A stretch of 33,599 nt of DNA from Verrucomicrobiota bacterium (lineage in GTDB: Bacteria > Verrucomicrobiota > Verrucomicrobiia > Chthoniobacterales > UBA10450): positions 1-33,599 of the forward strand of contig QHPY01000004.1 in NCBI GenBank assembly GCA_003219215.1, read 5' to 3'. Position numbers and translations under genes: made by a program. The notes beneath the pieces were generated by a model. The model made no database searches and was not told the origin of the DNA. It saw nothing but the letters and a program-made list of their open reading frames with translations. This document shows, in pieces, positions 28,093 through 33,599 of this stretch (the first letter of the stretch is position 1; every line of letters begins with the position of its first letter).

Positions 28093-28386
28093 AGGCAGGT
28101 TGATCAGGTTAAGGTTCAAGCGCTTGTAATTACCAATTCAAATCCCACGCAGGCGACGCACCGCCACTGCAACGTCTGCCTTCCGTCCGAGATCGTAACT
28201 TCGGTGTCTCGTTACCAGTTCTTTCAGTGCTCTCTTTTACGAGAAAACCCCTCCCCCAGGCAAGAGAAATCGAAGGAATCATCTTACCGGGTTTCGTTTA
28301 AAAAGCCGGGGCAACCGGACCCTGGTGTCGCGGATCATTGGGTGCAAATTTTGCCGCTTGGCCCGCTCTAAGCTGCTATTTTTTAC
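28093..28386. promoter_or_regulatory. Divergent control region
   Basis: These 294 bases separate the start of the long minus-strand gene train from the secreted-protein gene on the plus strand, so promoters for both must lie here. I see no convincing -35/-10 pair. A partial sigma-54-like match (GGGTGCAAATTTTGC, 28340-28354) faces the plus-strand gene, and a nested palindrome lies at 28286-28326. The minus-strand leader could be over 200 bases long, enough for RNA-level control, but no known riboswitch is recognisable. Confidence 0.5.
28286..28326. other. Nested inverted repeat, possible structured RNA or protein site
   Basis: The outer arms ACCGGGT (28286-28292) and ACCCTGGT (28319-28326) pair over seven base pairs with a single bulged T. 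Inside, CCGG (28306-28309) pairs with CCGG (28315-28318) around a five-base loop and stacks directly on the outer stem; the 13 unpaired bases are all on one side. Being symmetrical, it could act on either strand. Confidence 0.35.
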
Positions 28387-29037
28387 ATGGGTTCCGGTTT
28401 GCGGCGCATTAAACCTCGGTCGGCCAGGATGTGCCTGGTCATTTCCGCACTCGTTCTTGTCGGATTTGTTGCCGCCGGTTATTGCTGCTATGCCGAAAGT
28501 CCGGCCAGGAAAAGCGCACAAATCGAATACATCACGCCGGACGGGCAATTTTCTCCCGTGAACGCCGCGCGTCTCGCCCCTCGCGCGCAGGCCGCCGCGT
28601 TCGTCGATAACGATACCGTCAGCTGTGTTTTGCGCGAAGGCGAAACAACTTTCATCATCCAGCTCCCAAAAAATTCGCCGCGTGATCGTTTCACCTTCCT
28701 GAACGAAAACGCAGCTGCCTGCGGCGAACTTCGAATCGCCGTTTCCGATTCACCTCTTCCGGCGGACAGCCCGAAATGGACCCAAGTGGAGGGAATCGTC
28801 CCATTCGCCCATAAGCGCCTCTTTAAACTGTCAATGTTGGGCGTAGATACAAAATTTGTCCGCCTCTCCTTCAAGGTCGAACGACAACGTCAGGACTCCG
28901 CCCGAATTTCCGATCCTTTCGGAAGTTCTGTCCTCGCGGCAGCCATCAATTCAAATTTTGACAGATTGCATGAACGCGGCCTTGACCTGAGCGTCGCCAC
29001 CGCCTCGGTCGCGGCACTCCCGGCCAAGCAGGATTAG
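28387..29037 (+). CDS. Secreted or membrane-anchored protein, discoidin-like beta fold
   Basis: 216 residues, no named family recognised with certainty. An N-terminal basic stretch precedes a hydrophobic segment (about 15-33) ending near YCCYAES, so it is exported or anchored. The middle part (AAAFVDNDTVSCVLREGETT, FTFLNENAAACGELRIAVS, KRLFKLSMLGVDTKFVRLSF) reads like a galactose-binding/discoidin-type beta sandwich, which often binds sugars. The tail is Ala/Ser-rich. Divergent from the polysaccharide genes, it may bind or sense the exported polymer; this is inference. Confidence 0.7.
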   Translation: MGSGLRRIKPRSARMCLVISALVLVGFVAAGYCCYAESPARKSAQIEYITPDGQFSPVNAARLAPRAQAAAFVDNDTVSCVLREGETTFIIQLPKNSPRDRFTFLNENAAACGELRIAVSDSPLPADSPKWTQVEGIVPFAHKRLFKLSMLGVDTKFVRLSFKVERQRQDSARISDPFGSSVLAAAINSNFDRLHERGLDLSVATASVAALPAKQD

Positions 29038-29149
29038 GTAATTCTTCATCGTAATCACACCGCGTAAATGGCCGCGCGGACGCATCCGTGGACAAGTTTC
29101 AGAGGCATGGAACTAGCTCTTAACAACGCGGGTTTGATTGTTGTGACGC

Positions 29150-30820
29150 ATGCGACTGGACGAAGGGGAACAAATTACAAAAACGCCGCCCCACTCGCAT
29201 TCGCGGGAGCGGTTCGTCGCAACTCATCTCGAACAAATCTCTGATGAAAGTAAAACAGCTCTCACCCTGTCTGAAAGTCATTCGCCGCCGCGCGATGATT
29301 ATTTTGCGATTGTTGCCCGGGCTACAAACGATGCAGTTCGGGATTGGAATGTAAAGAGCGGCGCGCTTTCCTGGCCGCAAGGTTTCGATTCTCTTCTCGG
29401 ATACGACGGCTCGTTAACTGAGTGCGACATCGGCTTCTGGCAAAAAAATGTTCATCCCGGTGATTGCGCTCGCATTGCCCCGTCGATTCGCGATGCCTTG
29501 GTCGGAACTTCCGATCATTGGAGCGGCGAATACCGTTTCCGCCGCGCCGATGGGACTTACATCAATGTCCTCGAGCGCTCGCTGATTTTGCGCGCTGCCG
29601 ACGGCACGCCCGAGCGCTTGATTGGTTCGCTCATGGACGTCACCGCCCGCAAACAATTGCAAGACCAGCTTTGCCGCTCACAAAAAATGGAAGCATTCGG
29701 CCAACTGGCCGGCGGCGTCGCCCACGATTTCAATAATTTCCTCACCACCATTCTCGGTTACGGCGATTTGCTACTGCACGAACGCCAGATCAAAGGAACC
29801 TTGGCTGATCACGTCACCGAAATCCGCGCCGCCGCCGCGCGTGCGTCGGCTTTGACTCAGCAACTTCTCGCCTTCAGTCGCAGACAGCCGCTTGAACCGG
29901 TGATCGTGGAAGTCAATTCCATCATCACGAACCTCGAACGCTCATTGCTCCGGCTCATCGGCGAGAATATTTCCGTCGTTTGCCATCTCCACCACGAGAA
30001 AGAAGGGGCGCACATCAAGGCCGACCCAAGCCAGATTACGCAAATCATTCTCAATCTGGCAGTGAATGCGCGCGACGCGATGCCTACAGGCGGCCAGCTC
30101 ACGCTCGAAACTGCGATTGTCGATCTTACGAAGGAAACGGAATCGCCTTTCCAGTGCGGCGACTTTGTTCCGGGCGAATATGTTTTGATTAACATCTCCG
30201 ACACCGGGATCGGAATGAACGACGAAGCAAAAGTGCATCTCTTCGAGCCATTTTTCACCACCAAAGCCGATCGGGAGCGAAGTGGGCTCGGCCTTGCAAC
30301 TTCTTACGGCATTGTCCATCAAAGCGGCGGACATTTGCGCGTCGAAAGCGAACAGGGAAAAGGCACGACGGTGCAAATTTATCTCCCGCGTGTGCCCGCG
30401 CCGCCGCCGCCATCATATAAAAGACCAACTGGCAAGAAACCTCGCGGCGGCACCGAAACCATCCTTGTTCTCGAAGACGACATTAGTGTTCGCCACATTT
30501 CCGTGCGCATGCTCCGTGATCTGGGCTACGAAGTGATCGAAGCGGCCAACGGCAGTGACGCGCGGCGCTTGCTCAGCGAAAATGGCGGACGAAGGGTCGA
30601 TCTCCTTCTCACCGACCTGGTGATGCCGCAAGTGAGCGGGCGCCGGTTCGCCGATTCGCTTCGCGCGGCTCATCCCAACATTAAAGTTCTTTTTATCTCC
30701 GGCTATCTCGAAGAATCGCTTCAACCGGGCGATCGATGCGAACCGGAAATGTTTTTCCTGCCAAAGCCGTTCGATTCAGAGCAACTGGCCGTCAAAGTAC
30801 GCGAAGCCCTCGACACGTAA
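29150..30820 (+). CDS. Soluble PAS hybrid histidine kinase with C-terminal receiver
   Basis: 556 residues without membrane segments. Order: PAS domain (about 50-168, ending LIGSLMDVTARKQLQDQL); dimerisation helix with phospho-His192 in GGVAHDFNNFLTTILGYG; HATPase_c with the N box at Asn306 (NLAVNARDAMP), DTGIGM (351-356), FEPFFTTK and SGLGLATSYGIV; a Pro-rich linker; and a receiver domain (437-555) with acidic residues at 442-444, phosphoacceptor Asp489 and Lys539. It senses a cytoplasmic signal through PAS and could pass phosphate to an unlinked partner, as there is no DNA-binding output. Its nearness to the locus suggests, but does not prove, a regulatory link. ATG 29150 has no ribosome site. 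Confidence 0.94.
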   Translation: MRLDEGEQITKTPPHSHSRERFVATHLEQISDESKTALTLSESHSPPRDDYFAIVARATNDAVRDWNVKSGALSWPQGFDSLLGYDGSLTECDIGFWQKNVHPGDCARIAPSIRDALVGTSDHWSGEYRFRRADGTYINVLERSLILRAADGTPERLIGSLMDVTARKQLQDQLCRSQKMEAFGQLAGGVAHDFNNFLTTILGYGDLLLHERQIKGTLADHVTEIRAAAARASALTQQLLAFSRRQPLEPVIVEVNSIITNLERSLLRLIGENISVVCHLHHEKEGAHIKADPSQITQIILNLAVNARDAMPTGGQLTLETAIVDLTKETESPFQCGDFVPGEYVLINISDTGIGMNDEAKVHLFEPFFTTKADRERSGLGLATSYGIVHQSGGHLRVESEQGKGTTVQIYLPRVPAPPPPSYKRPTGKKPRGGTETILVLEDDISVRHISVRMLRDLGYEVIEAANGSDARRLLSENGGRRVDLLLTDLVMPQVSGRRFADSLRAAHPNIKVLFISGYLEESLQPGDRCEPEMFFLPKPFDSEQLAVKVREALDT

Positions 30821-30845
30821 CTTGTAATCCACCTGCTGTGCCTGC

Positions 30846-30871
30846 CCCGCCGTAGCCTTGGCGAAGGCGGG
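30846..30871. repeat. Imperfect palindromic intergenic repeat (REP-like)
   Basis: CCCGCC (30846-30851) and GGCGGG (30866-30871) flank a 14-base centre, just after the kinase stop. Read in reverse, the segment encodes RLRQGYGG, a peptide I have often seen in spurious short proteins of environmental genomes, which points to a dispersed repeat family. There is no T-run, so it is at best a weak terminator. Only one copy was noticed in this window. Confidence 0.5.
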
Positions 30872-30992
30872 TCGTTTGTCGCTCTTGCGCCCAACTTGGC
30901 GGCGCGCGATTACGTTTAAAGAAATCGAAGCCGCGAGCGGCGTCTAAGCTTACGACGTGAAATAAATGTGGAAGCCACGTTAGCGCCGCGAG

Positions 30993-31008
30993 CCTCGGGA
31001 ACCCGAGG
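30993..31008. other. Perfect short hairpin upstream of gcvP
   Basis: CCTCGGG-AA-CCCGAGG forms a stem of six or seven base pairs 46 bases before the gcvP ATG, in the 233-base gap 30821-31053. No T-tract follows, so it is not a classical terminator. No glycine-riboswitch core is visible around it. The rest of the gap shows nothing I can assign. Confidence 0.35.
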
Positions 31009-31053
31009 TCCCTCCCCACATTGAAAAATTAGTTGCGTTCCGTAGTCTGTCGC

Positions 31054-33599
31054 ATGCATGCGCGCGAACGGAAGATCGATAATCTCGAGTCCGGGTGGGG
31101 CTCGTTCGCGCGGCGGCACATCGGTCCGAATGAAGTCGAGACGGAAGAAATGCTTGGCACCGTCGGCTATCAAAATCTCGCTGCGCTGATCGACGCGACC
31201 GTTCCAAAAAACATTCGACTGGATCGGCCATTAAATTTGCCGGAAGCGAAATCGGAAAGCGAAGCACTCGCCGAACTGCGCGCAATCTCGAAGAAAAACA
31301 AAATCGCGAAATCTTTCATCGGGGCTGGTTATTCTGACTCCATCACCCCGCCGGTAATTCAGCGGAACATCCTCGAAAACCCGGGCTGGTACACCGCTTA
31401 CACACCGTACCAGGCCGAGCTCGCGCAAGGCCGGCTCGAAGCGCTGCTGAATTTTCAGACGATGATTGTCGATCTTACCCAGCTCGACATTGCCAACGCG
31501 TCCATGCTCGATGAGGCGACCGCCGCCGCCGAAGCAATGACACTTTGTCACGCCGCCGTTCCGGATCGAAAAACTTTTTTTGTCGCTGATGATTGCCATC
31601 CGGAGACGATCGAAGTTGTCCGGACGCGGGCGAAGCCGCTCGGAATCGAAGTTAAGACCGACAATCACACGCGCTTCAAATTCGATAAGTCGATTTTCGG
31701 CGCGCTCATTCAATATCCCGCGACCGATGGCGCGATTTACGATTACACGGAGTTCGTGAAGCAAGCGCACGATGCCGGCGCACTCGTCGTTGTCGCCGCC
31801 GACATTCTGGCGCTCACATTGCTAAAACCGCCTGGCGAATTCGGCGCGGACGTTGCGGTCGGCAACAGCCAACGGTTTGGAGTCCCGCTTGGTTTTGGCG
31901 GACCGCACGCGGCGTATTTTGCCACGCGCGATCAGTACAAACGCCACATGCCCGGCAGACTCGTCGGCGTTTCGCACGACGCTGATGGACGACTAGCTTA
32001 CCGACTCGCGCTGCAAACGCGCGAGCAACACATCCGCCGCGACAAAGCCACGAGCAACATTTGCACGGCGCAGGTTCTTCTCGCGGTGATCGCCTCAATG
32101 TATGCGGTTTATCATGGTCCGCGCGGTCTGCGCGCAATCGCCGAGCGCGTTCATCGGTTAACGAGTCAATTGGTTGACGGTCTTCGCGCACTCGGATTGA
32201 AAATCGCGCACGAAAACTTTTTCGACACGATCCACCTCGAAGTGGAATCGAGCGCGGTCACTTTGGAACACGCGCAAAAGGCGGGATGCAATTTGCGCGC
32301 GCTTGGACCGCGCGCCGTCGGGGTTTCATTCGATGAAACAACAACCGAGCGAGATATCGAAATCCTGATGTCAATCTTTCGCGGCACACCGGTGCGCGAT
32401 TTGGCTGATGACGACCTCGGCGAGCCGCCAATCCACATTCCGCAATCCGCAATCCGCAGTTCACAATTCCTAACTCATCCGGTTTTCAATGCGCACGACA
32501 CCGAGACCGAAATGCTGCGGTATTTGAAAAAACTCGAGTCGCGCGATCTCTCGCTCTGCCATTCGATGATTCCGCTTGGGTCGTGCACGATGAAACTCAA
32601 CGCGACCGCGGAAATGTTTCCGATCTCCTGGTCGGAATTTGCCACACTGCATCCGTTCGCACCTGATTACCAAACGAGCGGCTACATCGAGATGTGCCAG
32701 CAATTGGAAAAATGGCTGACGGAAATCACCGGTTTCGCCGCGGTTTCGTTGCAGCCCAATGCCGGCTCACAAGGCGAATATGCCGGCTTGCTCGCCATCC
32801 GGGAATATCACGCGTCTCGCGGCGAAGCGCATCGCAATGTTTGTTTGATTCCGACTTCGGCGCACGGAACGAATCCCGCCAGCGCGGTGATGGCCGGCCT
32901 CCAAGTTGTTGCGGTCGCGACATTAAAGGATGGCGATATCGATCTGGCCGATCTCCGCGCGAAAGCAGACGCGCATGCGCGCGACCTCGCCGCGCTCATG
33001 GTCACGTATCCGAGCACGCACGGCGTTTTCGAACCAACCATTCGCGAAATTTGCGAGATCGTGCACGCGCACGGCGGCCAGGTTTACATGGATGGCGCGA
33101 ATATGAACGCGCAGGTGGGACTTTGCCGGCCCGGTGACTTCGGCGCGGACGTTTGCCATCTGAACTTGCACAAGACGTTTTGCATTCCGCACGGAGGCGG
33201 CGGACCTGGTGTCGGTCCGATCGGCGTCGCACAACATCTGGTCGAATTTCTGCCCGGAAAAAAAGTTGGTGCAGTTGCCGCGGCGCCATACGGCAGCGCC
33301 AGCATCCTCACGATTTCTTGGATGTACATCCGAATGATGGGGGCTGATGGTTTGAAGCGCGCAAGCGAAATCGCAATTCTCAACGCCAACTACATCGCCA
33401 AGAAGCTCGATCCGCACTTCCCGGTGTTGTTCAAAGGCAAACGCGGCCTGGTCGCGCACGAATGCATTGTCGATCTTCGCCAATGGAAAAACGCAGGCAT
33501 CGAAGTTGAAGATGTCGCGAAGCGTTTGATGGATTACGGATTTCACGCGCCGACGGTTTCCTGGCCGGTCGCCGGCACCATGATGATCGAGCCGACTGA
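31054..33599 (+). CDS. gcvP: Glycine dehydrogenase (aminomethyl-transferring), P-protein, 3' truncated
   Basis: The PLP-dependent decarboxylase of the glycine cleavage system, which passes the aminomethyl group to the lipoyl H-protein. The frame runs from ATG 31054 (an in-frame stop lies at 31030) to the window end without a stop; the last readable residues, MIEPT, match the family's conserved region, leaving about 110 residues outside. 848 full codons are present. The N-half begins [17 protein letters not shown] and has [15 protein letters not shown] and [14 protein letters not shown]. The C-half has [26 protein letters not shown] and the cofactor-binding [14 protein letters not shown] with Lys707 (codon 33172). 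It is the fused, single-chain type. No gcvT or gcvH lies directly upstream. The linker near residue 463 holds a heptanucleotide repeat. Confidence 0.96.
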   Translation, partial: MHARERKIDNLESGWGSFARRHIGPNEVETEEMLGTVGYQNLAALIDATVPKNIRLDRPLNLPEAKSESEALAELRAISKKNKIAKSFIGAGYSDSITPPVIQRNILENPGWYTAYTPYQAELAQGRLEALLNFQTMIVDLTQLDIANASMLDEATAAAEAMTLCHAAVPDRKTFFVADDCHPETIEVVRTRAKPLGIEVKTDNHTRFKFDKSIFGALIQYPATDGAIYDYTEFVKQAHDAGALVVVAADILALTLLKPPGEFGADVAVGNSQRFGVPLGFGGPHAAYFATRDQYKRHMPGRLVGVSHDADGRLAYRLALQTREQHIRRDKATSNICTAQVLLAVIASMYAVYHGPRGLRAIAERVHRLTSQLVDGLRALGLKIAHENFFDTIHLEVESSAVTLEHAQKAGCNLRALGPRAVGVSFDETTTERDIEILMSIFRGTPVRDLADDDLGEPPIHIPQSAIRSSQFLTHPVFNAHDTETEMLRYLKKLESRDLSLCHSMIPLGSCTMKLNATAEMFPISWSEFATLHPFAPDYQTSGYIEMCQQLEKWLTEITGFAAVSLQPNAGSQGEYAGLLAIREYHASRGEAHRNVCLIPTSAHGTNPASAVMAGLQVVAVATLKDGDIDLADLRAKADAHARDLAALMVTYPSTHGVFEPTIREICEIVHAHGGQVYMDGANMNAQVGLCRPGDFGADVCHLNLHKTFCIPHGGGGPGVGPIGVAQHLVEFLPGKKVGAVAAAPYGSASILTISWMYIRMMGADGLKRASEIAILNANYIAKKLDPHFPVLFKGKRGLVAHECIVDLRQWKNAGIEVEDVAKRLMDYGFHAPTVSWPVAGTMMIEPT
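32440..32460 (+). repeat. Heptanucleotide tandem repeat inside gcvP
   Basis: Three tandem units, CCGCAAT, CCGCAAT and CCGCAGT, with related degenerate units on both sides, lie in the variable linker between the two halves of the P-protein. They encode PQSAIRS in frame, so the gene is not broken. Such heptamers are usually intergenic, so their place in a coding region is unusual. Confidence 0.7.

Noticed and set aside
30821-31053. Possible glycine riboswitch before gcvP
   Set aside because: The conserved tandem aptamer cores are not present; only a short hairpin and a palindromic repeat are visible.
1-33599. CRISPR arrays, insertion sequences, tRNA or rRNA genes, exosortase or PEP-CTERM genes
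   Set aside because: No spaced direct repeats, transposase motifs, tRNA-like folds or sorting-signal proteins were recognised on either strand.

Overview
The window carries a large exopolysaccharide or capsule biosynthesis locus between two central-metabolism genes. It suggests a Gram-negative bacterium, because there is an outer-membrane beta-barrel, a Wza-like export protein and a Wzc-like inner-membrane kinase. The moderately high GC, frequent TTG/GTG starts, few Shine-Dalgarno sequences and the protein flavour (flippase, hexapeptide acetyltransferases, soluble PAS hybrid kinase) fit a soil Verrucomicrobiota such as Chthoniobacterales. That placement is inference only; no marker RNA gene is present.

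Layout. 1-2634 (+): pyruvate phosphate dikinase, cut at the window start. 2650-5028 (-): a Wzy/ligase-type membrane protein with a TPR-like C-terminus. 5179-6570 (+): a polyprenyl-phosphate sugar transferase, the likely priming enzyme. 28092 down to 6564 (-): one very compact gene train of 19 genes, in transcription order: outer-membrane beta-barrel, SLBB export protein, Wzz/BY-kinase fusion, Wzx-like flippase (broken), an unassigned GT-A-like protein, two GT4 proteins, GT2, GT61, two GT4 proteins, a second Wzy-like polymerase, GT4, hexapeptide acetyltransferase, two GT4 proteins, WcaF-like acetyltransferase, a multi-spanning GT-C-like protein, and a WaaE/KdtX-like GT2. 28387-30820 (+): a small secreted protein and a soluble PAS hybrid histidine kinase. 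31054 to the end (+): glycine dehydrogenase (GcvP), cut at the window end.

How it works together (inference from family knowledge). The priming transferase loads a sugar phosphate onto undecaprenyl phosphate. About ten glycosyltransferases extend the repeat unit and two acetyltransferases probably decorate it. The flippase moves it across the inner membrane, a Wzy-like enzyme polymerises it, the BY-kinase controls chain length, and the SLBB protein with the beta-barrel exports it. No nucleotide-sugar synthesis gene, tyrosine phosphatase, exosortase, transposase, tRNA, rRNA or CRISPR array is visible.

Most notable: the only flippase is split into two frames at a short G run and seems to lack roughly twenty residues at the junction; a heptanucleotide repeat sits inside the gcvP reading frame; a nested palindrome lies in the divergent control region at 28.3 kb; and an orphan GT-A-like protein lies among the glycosyltransferases. 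I did not find a convincing wholly new type of system; the novelty, if any, lies in the polymer this locus makes.
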